Shown here one piece after another: positions 24,887 to 38,289 of a stretch of DNA of 64,000 bases. Origin of the DNA: Brachynemurus nebulosus (taxonomy: Eukaryota; Arthropoda; Insecta; Neuroptera; Myrmeleontidae). Made by a program: the position numbers and the translations under genes. The DNA lies in NCBI GenBank assembly GCA_035578155.1, contig JAPWDM010000023.1, positions 2,728,001 to 2,792,000 on the forward strand, written 5' to 3'. The notes beneath the pieces are model-generated. The model saw nothing but the letters and a program-made list of their open reading frames with translations. It was not told the DNA's origin and ran no database searches. Numbering within the stretch: the first letter of the stretch is position 1; every line of letters begins with the position of its first letter.

Positions 24887-25463
24887 TAGATCTCCGGGTC
24901 AAAACCGTACGGGGTAAAACCGGCCTATATATAATTTTGACTTGGACGTATGAACATGAACTAAACTGATTTTTAATTATTAGTTGCAAAAAAGATGCCA
25001 GGTAATCATAATATTACTATTACTAGTAAAAAAATGGGATTGGAATAACATGAAAAAAGCCGTTGAAGTTGTTTTTGATGGACCCATGGGGTACTTCAAA
25101 ACTGCTCGAACATGTCAGGTCAACAAAAGTCAACATTATACAAGATCGAGTCAACAAATTCAAACAAAAAAATGATTTGGGTTCTTCAACGCGCAAAGGC
25201 TTAAGATGATTTAAACCGATTCTTCGGTGTTGAGTATAGTATACGGTTTTGTCCATGTATCGGGGTAAAACCGTAATAAATAATGGTTTGAATTTTTTGT
25301 GTTATTTTTGTTTAATATTGGGACTATCCGAAATATGTTGATTTGATTATGTCCCTTAGGAAACTGACTAATTATAAACGTTGGTTTCATACATTTACGT
25401 TTTAAAATAAATGATATACAACGCTAAATCCTTAGCTATACGGTTTTGACCCGGTCTCCCCTA
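24887..25463. mobile_element. Pogo-like element, decayed
   Basis: Inverted ends CGGGTCAAAACCGTA (24896-24910) and TACGGTTTTGACCCG (25438-25453), with TA nearby on each side. GGGGTAAAACCG motifs repeat inside. Encloses the transposase remnant at 24984-25210. Confidence 0.6.
24984..25210 (+). pseudogene. Remnant of a pogo/Tigger-type transposase N-terminus (psq-type HTH)
   Basis: Reads WDWNNMKKAVEVVFDGPMGY and FKTARTCQVNK, then shifts frame to QDRVNKFKQKNDLGSSTRKG before a stop. The spacing of W, M..AV, G.M, A...V and RV is that of the pipsqueak-type helix-turn-helix that begins pogo-family transposases. At least two frameshifts plus a stop: dead. Confidence 0.6.
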
Positions 25464-27352
25464 CTTTTAGATTTCTATTATGGATTTATGCATTCAAACA
25501 GGGATTTATCAAATCGGTCAGTTCTACTCCTCAGGGGTTAAAAGTTAAATAAAATATTATGATCTAAATCAAACGGCATGATCCATTTGCGGTTCAAGGC
25601 CACATACTGTAGTGATGAGCAAAATTAGTCTTGGTCTTGCATTTTTTGCAAGACCAAGACCAAGACTATGTATACCAAGACCAAGACCAAGACCAAGACC
25701 ATAAGTATGATTGTAAGACCAAGACCAAGACTCGCGTGAGCAAGACCAATACAAAAGCAAGAAAAAAGCAAGACTCTTACTAAACTATTTAAATAATTTG
25801 AAAGTATAATGAGTAGTGAATCTTTTTAAAGCAATATTAAAAATTGTTTTTTTTTTTTTAAATTCGAAGTTAATTAAATACTTACAATTAAAAGTGTGTG
25901 ATGCTGTCATAAATCAATATAATGCTTTCAACTACCTTTAAAATCATTTGGTCGAATAGTACGTAAAATATCGGCGTTTAATAGATTTTATGACTTTAAA
26001 TAATAATAATATATTTTACCACGTTTAATAGAAATTCATGTGGGACTAACTAAAGCTCTGAAAATTTCATCGAAATTAGTCGAATAGTACCGAAGTTACG
26101 CGCTGGAAGGTTTTACGAATACTCAGGTGGACAAAGAGGCAGCCACAAGACAAAATTTTTTTAGGAACCGTAAAGATTAAAAATTCTGATTTTTGAAAGA
26201 AAAAAATTTTACCTCACAAAGATGATTATAATGTTTTCGTTATTTTGGTAGATTCGGAAACAAAATAATGGTTAGGCGAAATGGAATCGAAGGTTATGTG
26301 TATAGTCAGTAAAAAGCCAGGAAACTATGATAGGTTGTTGACACCTTAAAATTTGAAACAAAAACATTTTAAATACAATATGTAGAATAGAATATAAGAA
26401 TGGTCAAGAGAGAAAACGTTAACAAAAAAATATTTTTTTTTTTTAAATTTATTTGTTTCTATTTTGTTTTACTGACATATATACAAATTACAAAATAAAC
26501 CAATTTTCTATACTAATCCACAGAATAGGTAAAGGACCGATTAGACCAATTCGACCGTTGGACCCAAAAGCTATTAAATCAGAAAGTGAGTATATCGTAT
26601 ACCTTGACACAACACGTGACAAATTGGCCAAAACATGTATCAAATTTTGTTTATCCTAAATTAATATCTACTTGACTTTAATTGTTCAGAAATTATTACC
26701 TACTTGAGTTTTTGGTTATGAGTGAAGTAGGATAATAAAATTATATTGGAGCTTAGACTGTCCGGTCGATCGTACCGGTATGTCTACACATTAAGAGAAT
26801 TTCGCACATATTATGTTAAACATTCCAACCAAAGCAGCACAAATGCGAAGGAGACATTTTATTATTTTATTATTATTTTTTCAAGCGACCCTTTACGATT
26901 GTTCAATTTCTTTTTGTCACATAATTTTTATTTTGTATTACTGTAGGTCAATTTCAGTTTTTAATATATGGAGACATTCCATTGAAAAAAACTAGATTTA
27001 TGGCCAAACTCTTTTTTTTAAATAAAAAAGAAAAATAACTGAAGCACATATACAATTTGACATAACTTTGATTGGAACTTCCGGAAATTAACTATTTTTA
27101 ACTTTTAGCCTCATAAAATACAATTTCACATAAGAAGATAATGGGAAGTCGCCCTGAGAGATCGCCCTTCTCATCTTTAGGTAAATACGTCACTAAAAAA
27201 GGCATTAGTTCATTTTCTGATATATTCTCGACTTCTTGTGTATTACATATTGCAGAATATGTAATTCTATGCAGATAAGTACTTTACCCATGCTCTAAAT
27301 CAGTGCGATTTCACAAAACCATCCAAATTATAATTTGATGACTATAATTAAA

Positions 27353-27663
27353 AATACCCCTTGTTGTAGCATTCTATACATATAACATAGCGAATTCTCC
27401 GTTAAAAAATTATTTTTTCTCGAAGATCCGTTAACATAGGATGCTGATTTTAAAAGCTATTTTATGGGATCTTTTACTCTTTGCCATGGTGTAAAAAATT
27501 TTAAAAGAACGGAATTTTAGCAAAAATTACTTTTTTAAGGATTTTCGAATTGAACGAACTCTTGATTAGCGAACTCTTCCAAGATTTTTGAACTTTCAAA
27601 CTTTCCACACTTTCAACGTAACCAAACTTCGTAAAAATAGGATATTTCGTTCGAAACTTAAAG

Positions 27664-27732
<69 letters not shown>

Positions 27733-28119
27733 CTAAGTGTCGCTCCTAGACACCGGAAAAGTTGCCGCCCCTGCCTTTCCCTAAAAAATGTCTTAATAAC
27801 TTTTTCACTTTTTTCCTGAATGATTGTAATTTTAAGAGCGAAATTGTGGGTTATTATTGCTCTTTTTCTTACCAAAAAATTAATGACGAGCAAAAAAGAA
27901 AAAACCATCTGGCCCCAAATTTGCTGCCCCTAAAATCTGCCGCTTTAAGCTCCAGGTTACTCGTCCTGCTGGTAAATTCACCACTGCATTACTGGGTTCT
28001 AGAAACCTCAAAACAAACTTCTAGCATAGAACCGGGCTTACATTATGATGCGGTAAACTATCAAGTCGCACCATGACAGTGGCTGGGACAGCTGAATTTT
28101 CGATTCGAAAATTTACTAA
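27353..28119 (+). mobile_element. HINE/DINE-like copy 2
   Basis: 5' AATACCCCTTGTTGTAGCAT, subterminal AGCGAATTCTCCG, (TA)n at 27666-27729, conserved block acctcaaaacaaacttctag and atgacagtggctg, then hairpin AATTTTCG/CGAAAATT (28095-28113) and CTAA at 28116-28119. Confidence 0.65.
27666..27729. repeat. (TA)n microsatellite in HINE-like copy 2
   Basis: About 32 TA units in the element centre. Confidence 0.95.
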
Positions 28120-28252
28120 TAAAAGAGATGCAAGAAAGTGCAAGATTTTTTAGCAATACCAAGACCAAGACCAAGACTGCATTTTGCAAGACCAAGACCA
28201 AGACCAAGATTTGGTAGTCTTGGTCTTGGTCTTGCATTTGCTCATCACTACC

Positions 28253-31200
28253 ACATAGAGTGTAAGGCTATAGGTGATCATTCACTTTGCGGATCTTTTT
28301 TGCACCGCTTTTGGATTTCAGTAGTTTCCTAATATACATGTACACAAAAAATTGTAAAAATTTCTAGTTTCATGTACCTGTATATATTTCGTCTAGAAGT
28401 TGAAATAATGAAATAGAGTCGCATGATTCCTATACTTCCCATATAGGTGGTTACATTTTATTTCCAACTGATTGATGAGTTTAAAATCACATAATAACGT
28501 TTATATCCATTACATTTCATTTATCATACGGAGTAAGTATATTGGCTCGCGTCCAGCTATTCAACAATTCGAATGATAGTTTATTAGAAAAGAGAGACAT
28601 TCATAGATTTATTTTATATCTCCTACTTTTATAAATATTATACAAACATATAGAGCCTCTAAAATTTATTACTCTATAATTTGATCATAATAAATAGCTG
28701 TGTTTAGCGATAGTCGATAGGCATTGAAATTAAAAGATATAGCTAAGTCTATTTTTCAGTGGTTGTATATGCCTAATTTTTCTAAAAATGGAAAGCAGGG
28801 CTTCGCAAACCTGCAAAAATTCTTTTCTCTCAAATCAAGCTTTATAGAGTGATTGGTTGAATCAGAGTAATTTAGGTGTGAGCATTTACTCATTGCTCTT
28901 AAAATGACGAAATTCCTCAGGAAAATACGACTAGATCGACGGAAATCCCCCTTTTAGTCGTCCTACGTGCTTAATTTTGGTGAAAATGAAAAAACAAACT
29001 TTTATTATAGTTAATCGCTTCCAATTTCGTCAGTCTATACCACTACCTACTGTTAAGCCATTGAAAAATTTTAGTAAACTTATGACATCATAAACTTAAA
29101 AAAATTCTTCTTTATTAAGTCAAATTTTACGAAAGTGATTTGAGTTAGTAGAGTTATTTATTGAATTAGGATAATTTGAGTGTTAATTTTTAAAAATGTC
29201 ACCTGATTGCACACAAATTTTGTTTCGCAATTATATTTTTACTGGAAACCAAATAATCTACCATTTCAAAATTTTTAGAATTATACTAGTAATTAAAACC
29301 CAACAAAATCATGTATAAATTAATTATTATGAAATCTGTCGCTTCTAAATGCATGTCTTTATTTACTTTTCAAAAGTAATTAAATTCCCCAAAAAATGTT
29401 TAGCCTTCGCTTATTCAATTAAACACCTACAATTTTGGCATGTTTTATCGTCACAATAATTGCAAAAAGTATCAAATACATGTGTCGAAAGACAGTACCT
29501 TTTGATATCTTGAAGGACACATAAACAGTATTAAATAGGTAGATAAATTACGAAAATTTTATGTTCTGAGCAGATCACAATATTTTTAGTAATATATTAA
29601 TCTTTCAATAGAAATGTCGTCCCTCTACAGCCCTTTTGTTATCAATGATTTAAAGAGTAAAACTTTGAAATTTATGAAAATTACGACTAAATATAAATTT
29701 ACCCATTCAAACTAATTCCTAATCATTTTGTAGTACATTAAAAGAAGAAAATATTAAAAATCTAATATTTACTTGGAAATGATTCTAAAAATATTGACAA
29801 ATTCAATTTATATCTAATTGTTTTTTTACTTTTTTAATGAAGAAAATTTGTAAAATGTACAACAAAGAAACGACTAATTAGAAAAAAAGTCATTGGCAAG
29901 GTCTCAAATGTCTAAATATTTAACAACCTACGTGAAATGTGTTAATTTTAACAAATTATTAAATATTTAAAAATATCGCATTTACTTTATACATAATTAA
30001 AAAATTCACCAAGTGCTTATTGGACATGCATTCAGTCAGGGTTTCTGCATTAAGGGGGAAGTTCACACCAGAAACGGCTAATAAACTAATTTTTTCTAAT
30101 CTCGTTTTTTGTTTTTATTTTGTTCTGTGGTTCTTTACAAACACGGTGATATATAAAACATGGCCAAAAAAAATTTTTTCAAGTAGAAAAATATTTATTT
30201 GTGAGCCGCTGCACGGCCAAGTTGCTGCTCCTTTGCAGACAACGCCCCCCCCCCCCTTCGCGATTTGATCAGTAATATTTAGTTTTGGTGTGTACATGAG
30301 TTATGTATGCACGAAAAAGGAACAAGAGGGGACAATGTATGGGGCTGGAGAGTTTTAATAAAGAGTGAGTAAACCGCTTCTTTTGTTATTATTTTTGTTT
30401 TTTACCGTTTCCCGAAAGTTGTGTTTTTCCCGACAAGGAAAATCATATCTCAAGTTCTAGAAAGAAAAGATAGAGACTTAATTTTTTTTAAATTTTGTTC
30501 ATAAACATATTGCGCATAAAGTGGAGTATACTTTTTCCATTTGAACAATTGTAACTATTTTTAAATATTTTTTTTTAAATAAAAAATTGGATTTTATAAT
30601 TTTTACAAATTTGGGATTACAATTTTATAGTTAATTTTTAAAATTACCTGAAACCCATACTCAGCTTTATGGACAGGTTCTTTAGGAATAAAATAATGAA
30701 AAAATATTTAAAAAATATTCATTACTTTTTGAGATATGGCGTTCCTTGTAAACGCTTAAAAACTTGTACAAAAAGGCCCCCACAGGGAAGAGTAATGAAT
30801 GTTTTAAAAACAAAATTTTCTATTTGAATTGAAACGCTGCCTAAAATTTGAAGAAAAAATTCAACAAGCAAAATAATCATAAATAAAAAAGTTGCTTTTT
30901 TATTTGAACTCCTCCCTTAAGTTAGTTGAGCGGTAAGGACTGAATGAAGACTTATTTTCTTATACCTTTTTTGATTGTTTATCTTACTTGTTATAATAAG
31001 GGACAATTAAGTGAAAATTTAGTTCACTATATTTCCTTTAAAAAAAAACTATATTTTCATTAAGAGTGATAAATACATACGATTGAACAAACGTTTTATT
31101 TTAAGAGCTGTTTCAATCGAAAAATAACTTTTCATCCTTATTCCATGTACACATCTCCAAAATGTATAAATTATTTAAAATGTGACGAACAAACAGATGG

Positions 31201-31600
31201 AATTCACGAAACTATATGGGTTTCGGGATTCTTCTTCAGTACACCTTCTGATTAACAATTAAAACGAATTTTAATTTTTCAATTTTGTTTTTTTCTAAAA
31301 CTAACTCCGGCAATCTTAATAAGTGTCGCATATGCACTTAATGAAATAAGTTTTATTACATGAGAGTTTTCGACATTGTTATCTTTACAGATAATGTTGC
31401 GTAGTGTTTCCAGGAGCTTACTAATTGAAAAATTGGATCCACAAATTAATCAACACACTTTTATCAATTTTACACGGTAATCCATTAAAATATCGAATTC
31501 ACACCTTAGTAATACAATAGTTATACTACTAACGAAATTTTGCGGGCTTGTAAATGTTGTTCGGTTACGACATTTAATTATGACATTTCTGAAAGCCGTT
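28253..31600. other. No gene seen; one dispersed repeat
   Basis: About 29058-29215 shares aaattttagtaaact.atgac and following sequence with 47865-47965 and 55555-55745 (core AAACTTGATGACGTCATC in the last). Poly-C run at 30243-30256. Otherwise featureless and AT-rich. Confidence 0.45.
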
Positions 31601-31633
31601 GGAATGAAAATAATCTACACTTGTATAACTTAC

Positions 31634-31910
31634 AATCATATGTGTGTAAATAATTTGACAAGCCAAACAACACAAGAAAATAGGACGCCTTTTTCTTCCT
31701 CCTTTTTTTTTTTTGAAAATAGAACAAGTGTTGTGACGGATTCCTTTTACGTAAACAAGCAACAATTCGACTATAGTAACGGAGTATTGGCCTCGAATAA
31801 CAATTTTCACTTTAACACTTATAAATTAGAGCACTTGAATGCACTTTTGATTTCCCAATATAAATTATTGCACATTTACAACACTTAAATCACTTATTTA
31901 TACACTTGAA
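31634..31910 (-). promoter_or_regulatory. Possible TATA promoter and untranslated first exon
   Basis: On the - strand TATAAATA lies at 31902-31895. Downstream runs a stretch rich in AAGTG, as in many arthropod 5' leaders, with an ATT|GTAAGT donor at 31634/31633. It would suit the spliced 5' UTR of the gene whose coding begins at 16545, but nothing proves the link across 15 kb. Confidence 0.25.
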
Positions 31911-32379
31911 ATAATGCCTGCACGTTTCACCAAATTTTATTTATTTATTTTATTTTTTTTTTTTTTCTTTTGATAGAACGGAAATGAAACCCGGCACAAA
32001 ATGATTTAGAACGGAAAATAACGAATTTTCTTTTTTTTTTTTTTGATTGTTGTGTCGATCGATAAAATTCAGTTCGCGAAATCGATAGTTCGTTATCGTA
32101 GCTACATGATGAAAATTTGGCTGCGCACAAATGTTATTTCCCACACATGTTGTACTAATTGTAAATATATGATAAATAATAGGTTTGTTCCTATATCGTA
32201 TTTTTCTGATTAGTTCATATACTATAAGTTCATCAGAATTATTTAAGTGCGTCTGTCATTAACGTATTGTATTTTATTCTTTGTTAAAATATTCAAAATT
32301 CCTTACTGATTTTTCAAAAAAAGACTACTACCGAATAATTTACTGCAAATTATTAAATTTTTATCTAATACAACATTAA

Positions 32380-33600
32380 CTTTTTTGTGTAGTCTTTTTT
32401 TGTACGACATTTTGTGCTGTTTTTAAAAAAAGTGCCCATTAAAGTGCATAATGTGAATAAAAAGCGAAAGTAGGAAATTTAAATATTAATTAGCCAGTAA
32501 AATTATTTATTGATTTTTTTTTTAAACATTTAATCAGTACACTACCTAAGAATATAACTTATTGCTTCATTAAATGTTTTACATAATATGTATTTATCGA
32601 AATTTTTATATTATTATAAATATGAAATAAAATGTTCTCATTTGTAAATTAATGCTTTATATCTTATTTAGAAAAGAACTTCTAAGGAAATCGTGAGGTT
32701 TTAAGCATTTTGAGTTATGATGTAGTTTCTATATAAAGCTTTTTTTATGCGGTCCTGATCCATCATATAAAATTCTTTTTAAAAACCTGAAACGAACATA
32801 CTGTTTGTTTATATAGTTATTTTTAAGTGCTTTTAAGTTTTTTTAAAATTACTTTTTCTACAATCTTAGTGGAAAGTAGGCTTTTGCGCTCTGTGAAGAG
32901 AGCGCAAAATGTGTATTTGCCGAAGACTATCGTTGGCGAGCAAGAAATTTCTATTTTGCGCTTTAAAGCGGAAAAGTAATACTGTATCGCTCGCTCAACT
33001 TATATTTAATTACAAATCGGATAGGCGTTGTTTAAATTTCCTATGGTAACAAATAAATAAACAGATTCTAAAATTATTATGTTTATCGTAATCAAGTGAA
33101 ATATTAATTTTATAAAATTTCAAAATAACTGCAAAATATTAATTAAAAATAATAAATAACAATAATTAATAAATAATAAGAATAAAAAATTTAAAAAAAT
33201 ATGTACATATATGTATGATGGAAATATATAATAGTGACAGTGATTTCTTAAGTACACCTCCAGATATTTCTGCAGCTGCAAAAATTATAATATTAAAGCA
33301 AATATTAACGCCCATTATTATTTTTCCAAGTATCTTCTAAATAAAAAAAAAAATTTATAAGATTGTAGAAAAAATTTTGTCTGTAATTCGAGCACAAAAT
33401 GACTTGCCGCTCTCATGAGATTAACGCGCTCCGCCTGGCGGCGCCGCGCGTCAACATTCACAATCGAGCAGCAAACCACCATTTTGCGCTCTTAATACGC
33501 AAATAACTATTAAGTGTTTAAAAACTGTAAGTTTTTAAATATTTTTTATGCGATTTTTTTACATCTGCCGCCTAAAAAAGTATATGCTATATTAATATAC
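32380..33600. repeat. Degenerate relative of the 2329-4106 element with a GC-rich insert
   Basis: Shares gtgcataatgtgaataaaaa, gcatttaatcagtacact, gtaaattaatgctttat and ttttttatgcggtcc with the other copies. Between about 32870 and 33495 sits a different unit bearing inverted aagagcgcaaaatg motifs and a GC-rich patch (33420-33450). Confidence 0.55.
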
Positions 33601-33642
33601 AGTAGGTATATTAATAAGTCAAATACAGTCGAAAATAATATT

Positions 33643-34001
33643 AATACCCCTGTCGCAGCATTCTGCATAACATAGCGAATTTCCGTTTAAAAAAATTAGT
33701 TTTTCTCGGAAACTTCTTGACATAGAATAATAGTTTAAAGACCTTTTTTGTGTGATTTTTGTTCTCGTCGTTTCAATGGTGTAAAAAAATGTAAAAATTT
33801 TTAATAAAGGGAAATTTTGGCAAAAAATTAATTTTTTTCACAAAAATTGCCAAAAAAACCTTGTTTCGGGCATCGGACGTACCTGGTCCGAACTTGTCCA
33901 ACGGTTTGGAACTTCCAATATTTTAGCCAAATTTCGTAAAAATAGAACCTTTCGTTCGAGAGTTATCGTGTATACATACATACATATATACATATATATA
34001 T

Positions 34002-34088
<87 letters not shown>

Positions 34089-34217
34089 AAGTTTAGCGAA
34101 TATTATTTTCGATTTCTAGGGACGGGACCTCAAAACAAATTTCTGCTATGGTCCTGGGCTCAGGTCGCGTTATGACAGTGGCTGTAATAGCTGAATTCCA
34201 TTCTGGAAATTCGCTAA
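33643..34217 (+). mobile_element. HINE/DINE-like copy 3 (compact)
   Basis: 5' AATACCCCTGTCGCAGCATT, subterminal AGCGAATTTCCG, (TA)n-rich tract 33970-34086, conserved block acctcaaaacaaatttctgc, then hairpin GAATTCCA/TGGAAATTC (34193-34212) and GCTAA (34213-34217). Best copy for defining the family. Confidence 0.7.
33970..34086. repeat. (TA)n/(TACA) microsatellite in HINE-like copy 3
   Basis: Begins with TACA/CATA variants and becomes pure TA. Confidence 0.95.
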
Positions 34218-34265
34218 AAGCGTTTTCATAAAGAGATAATAATTTATTTAGTAATTGCAGGTATG

Positions 34266-34924
34266 GGACAGTCTGGTGCTGAAACAGAATCGCCATGTAA
34301 AATATTTTGTACTGGGGGACTACGAATGGAACTGGCGGGCTGTCATAAAACGTAAAAATATTATCAATCTTTTTAAAAATCAGTTTTACGACGTTTTACT
34401 ACTAATACTACATCATATACTTCGTGTGTGTTTGCTTGTGTTTTTTAATTTCCAATATTTATGAATCATTTTGTCTGTTGTCTATTCATATATAATATGT
34501 TTATATTTATCTAACGCAAAAACTAAACCATGTTCAAACTTGTAAGTGAACAACTAGAGTACCTGGTATATACATTTTATTTATATTAAGCAGGTATATT
34601 ATTTTTATAAAGAAGGTGAGATATGTTTACATAGAAATAGAGATATGTTTACATTATAAATATTTTGAATTCGGCTAAATTAATTTCTATTACAGTTGAC
34701 CACTTATTTATTCAACATTAATTTTTTAAAATTATTTTTAAAGATAGAATTATGTATTAAATTATAGAAAATAGGTAATTTTTAATTTTTACTGATCTGT
34801 TTTCAAAAGCTTCCTTAGGCTAGTCTTCAAATCTAGAGGAAAATCCGCAGCCTTGTAAGAAAATTTATAGCCCCCCTATCCAAAATATTTTATATGGCGA
34901 TTCTGTTTCAGCACCAGACTGTCC
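34266..34924. repeat. Inverted-repeat element (GGACAGTCTGGTGC ends)
   Basis: Ends ggacagtctggtgctgaaac and its complement match over ~55 bases. No target duplication recognised. Interior featureless. Confidence 0.75.
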
Positions 34925-35802
34925 TATTGCTGGTAATCAGCTTTCAAAAATAACAATAAATTATACTAAATTACAAGTACAAAACTGAAAATATTTTAAT
35001 AGAAAAGCACATTGCGCAAGTTTCTAGCGAAGAGATGAATCCGCTGTGGCCATAGGCGACAAAATTTCAGGCTGGAACGCAATTGTGGTAATACGCATGC
35101 GTCTGACGTCCACTTAAGAGTGTCAGTTGGAACAAACCGATTATGTAGTTGGAAAATTATTAGAAAATAAAGAGAGAGATATATTATGGGTTTTCACTAG
35201 GCGTAATAAGGATAGATACTGATTATAAGTATAAACAAAATTTTTTTTTAATATGTTTTAAAAATAATTCTTAATTTCTTTCAAAAATATTCGAGGTAAA
35301 AGATAATTGTATAAGTTTGTTAGTTTTGTAAAGAGAGTTGAACGTATTGATATTTAGATGATAAAATATTTAAGTTGTACGAGCCAACTGTGTTTAAAAA
35401 TAGCTTCGTATCCCAGTTAAATATATTGAAGACATTTACTTACTCACGTACTCACGAGCAAGAGGTGACTGATTTTATTCTCGTTTCAATTTTATTATTA
35501 ACTATGTCGCTACATATATCTTTTCTATTAGTTGATCCATACGAGTGCGCTGATTACGATGTTTGTTTGTGATTATATTATTCTCTTCCTCATTTTCTAC
35601 TTATGTCACTTATGAATTAATAGTGTCTTATCAGAAAACATTTACATAATAATATATTTTTCAATGAAATTTTGTATTTCACACTGTTTTATTAATGAAA
35701 TTATGAAAAAATGTAAGATATTTATTTTTAAGATTTTGTTGATGATTCATAGACTGTTTCTGAATATTTTATGCCTAAAAAATTGGATAAAAATACATTT
35801 AA
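34925..35802. other. Unique-looking, partly GC-richer stretch; no gene proven
   Basis: Around 35040-35130 the base composition rises (gtaatacgcatgcgtctgac) and an arthropod initiator-like TCAGTT occurs at 35125. This could be a promoter, but I found no supported exon. A 65-codon open frame (35375-35572) has no recognisable content. Confidence 0.3.
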
Positions 35803-36704
35803 CCCTAGAATCATACGTACATGTCAAAACGACGTACGAACTTCTCTACCTGCTCCAATACTTCAACTTGTTGTTACTTGTTTGCTGTGAGATTTCTGTT
35901 ATCTAATTTATTTGTTATTATAACACACCACATATATTTATTTTGTTTATAGTCATTGTCGTTTTGTTTGTATTGAAATAGTGTCCGTCAAAAGGACGTC
36001 GATGTATGATTAACGTATGTTTTTTTTGAAGATTTTGTACACTACATATAAAAGTTTTCCTAATTTTTTTTAAAATTTATTAAAGATATGGATGTTATAA
36101 TTAATTTATTCAATGATTATGATAATGTGAAAGATGATTACAGCTGTTTGACTTATAGAAACGACATAATACTGAAGTGTTAATATATTAAATCGAAAAC
36201 TAAAGAATGCATTTCGAATGACTTAATAAAAGATTAACAATTTATTTTATAGAAAATATTTTAATTTTTATTATTTTTTTAGATCTTATTCGAAAAATTA
36301 CTAACAAATTTTAGAAAATTTACAAATGTGCCTAATGGGGAAATAACTACATATCTATAGGAATATCTATGACTGAGAAATTTCGCATTCTGTAAAGTCA
36401 CACATGTCCACTGACTCATAATAGTTCATAAATTAATTATTACAATTGATGTATTTATCTATTTTTTAATTTTTATAATGAAAATATGCTTTGATAAAAA
36501 AATTAAAAAAATTAATAAATATTTAAATTAAGAAATTTTTCCAAATCCAATTTTTTTAAATATTTTGTTCGCTTTTGTAGTATTGTTATGTAAAAAAAAT
36601 GTTTTTTGCAAATAAACTCTAAAACTCTCCGTAAAAAGTCCATCCGTCAGAACGACGTCGATGTATGATTAACGTTTCTCGTAGACCAACGTATGATTCT
36701 AGGG
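35803..36704. mobile_element. piggyBac-type MITE
   Basis: Perfect TTAA on both sides (35799-35802, 36705-36708). Ends CCCTAGAATCATACGT / ACGTATGATTCTAGGG. Subterminal repeats gacgtcgatgtatgattaac near both ends (about 35996 and 36655). No transposase frame. CCCTAGAA plus TTAA is diagnostic of piggyBac. Confidence 0.9.
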
Positions 36705-36973
36705 TTAATAAATAATGCAACGTAGGTATTCTTTTTTATGCGATGGATAGGGAACTCAAAAATTTATATATTCAAAAATTTCATAAATAGTTATAAAAAG
36801 TACAAGATAACTTTTTTTACCAGCCTCTTTTGTGCGATCAAGTGCGTAATGTGAATAAAAAGCAAAAGAAAGTAAAAAATTTAAACATTAATTTGCGATA
36901 AAATTACTTATTTGCTGTTTTAAGCATTTAATCAGTACGTTGCATAAGAATATAAGTTGGTGCATCACTAACT

Positions 36974-37722
36974 AGGAATGTCACGGGGGTGTACCCCTCC
37001 GATCTTGTTTATTCTTCGATATATTGTAGAACATCGAAAATTAAGAGACACGTATTATTTTCTAGCGGCTGTAAAATGGTTTGAAGGTAAAAATTTAATT
37101 TTTCAAATATCTCGAAAACGGTAAAAGATAGAGCAAAAGTTTAAATTGGCGATATTGCTCTCTTTTTTAAAATATGATTGATATGCAACTTGTTTAGATT
37201 ACATCAACAGGGATGATTGGGTGATGTAATTTAAGAGGGCGACTCACCCCCTCCCCCTCCAGTGTTGATCAAACTGAATTCTGAATTCGATAATATCATT
37301 TTTACGTTGTTATAATTGTTTTAAGCTAATTTCCATGAAGAAGTTCCTGAATTACTCAAGTAGTATGATTGTGTCAACACAGTCACCCTCTAGTTATTTA
37401 CCCCTAAACTTAATATTATGAAATTGAGTAAAAACAGGTCAATTAGATTCTTTCACGTAGATTTGAAATCTAAACAAAATTTTAATATATTGTATTTTTT
37501 CCCCTCTTTTCTCAAAATTAACCCCTAAATTTTAACCGCCAACCACCTCTGTTGATGTAACCAAAACAAGTTAAATATTTACTCCAAATTTTTGGAGGCT
37601 GATTTAACCCCTTCAAACCGTTTTACAGTCGCTAGAAAAAATACGTGTCTCTTAATTTTCGATGTTCTACAACATATCGAAGAATAAACAAAATCGGAGG
37701 GGTACACCGCCGTGACATTCCT
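36974..37722. mobile_element. Inverted-repeat element inserted in an older repeat
   Basis: Ends AGGAATGTCACGG / GTGACATTCCT with ~120-bp arms (gaggggtacacc..). Flanks taact / taagt suggest a 3- to 5-base target duplication. Its insertion splits a sequence that is continuous in the relatives. Confidence 0.75.
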
Positions 37723-38289
37723 TAAGTTTTTTTTACATATGCATTTATCGCAGTTTTTATAATATTAAAAAGTGAAATAAAATGTTCTCATGTGTAAATT
37801 AATGCTTTATCTTGTGTAGAAAAACAACTTCTAAAGAAATTGTGAGGTTTTGAGCATTTTGAGTTATATTTTCCACAAAACTTTTTTTATGCGGTCCCGA
37901 TCCAACACAAAAATGTAGTTTTTTAAAAGCTTTTTTTTTACTTGATATGTTAGTATGTTGGTTAAGATCAAATCTTGGAATCACAATTTAGACAGGTTCT
38001 AATTGAGCTAGAGGTTTCAAATTTTACATACGTGTCTAACCTTGATGACAATGCAATATTGTATAATTAGTTTTGTCCTACATTGCCCAAAAAAAAAAAA
38101 TTGTTGATTTTTAGTCCTGTGCAACTTTTTGACATTTAGAATTGTCAACTATTGTCCATTGATTTTACATTGAAATTTTTTGTTTCCATAGTTATGCTTG
38201 ATTAAGGTAAATTTAACGGATTAAAATATAGGTAAAAAATTACTTCTTTAATTTTTTTTAAATTAATTGTAATCAGACTAAAAAGTAGA

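Larger units (their letters stand above)
25609..28251. mobile_element. hAT-like element with AAGACC hexamer ends, 2.6 kb
   Basis: Ends GTAGTGATGAGC / GCTCATCACTAC, flanks cacatact / cacataga (6 of 8). Both subterminal regions (25630-25765 and 28145-28235) are made of (AAGACC)n / (GGTCTT)n blocks in both orientations. It contains HINE-like copy 2 (27353-28119). Confidence 0.65.

Noticed and set aside
33643..34217. Calling the HINE-like family a canonical Helitron (TC...CTRR, A|T target)
   Set aside because: The 5' end is not TC and the base after CTAA is often A; the central microsatellite fits the Helentron/HINE type better.
35040..35320. A + strand gene start (TCAGTT initiator, GAG|GTAAAA donor)
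   Set aside because: No downstream coding exon could be found; kept only as a note on the region.
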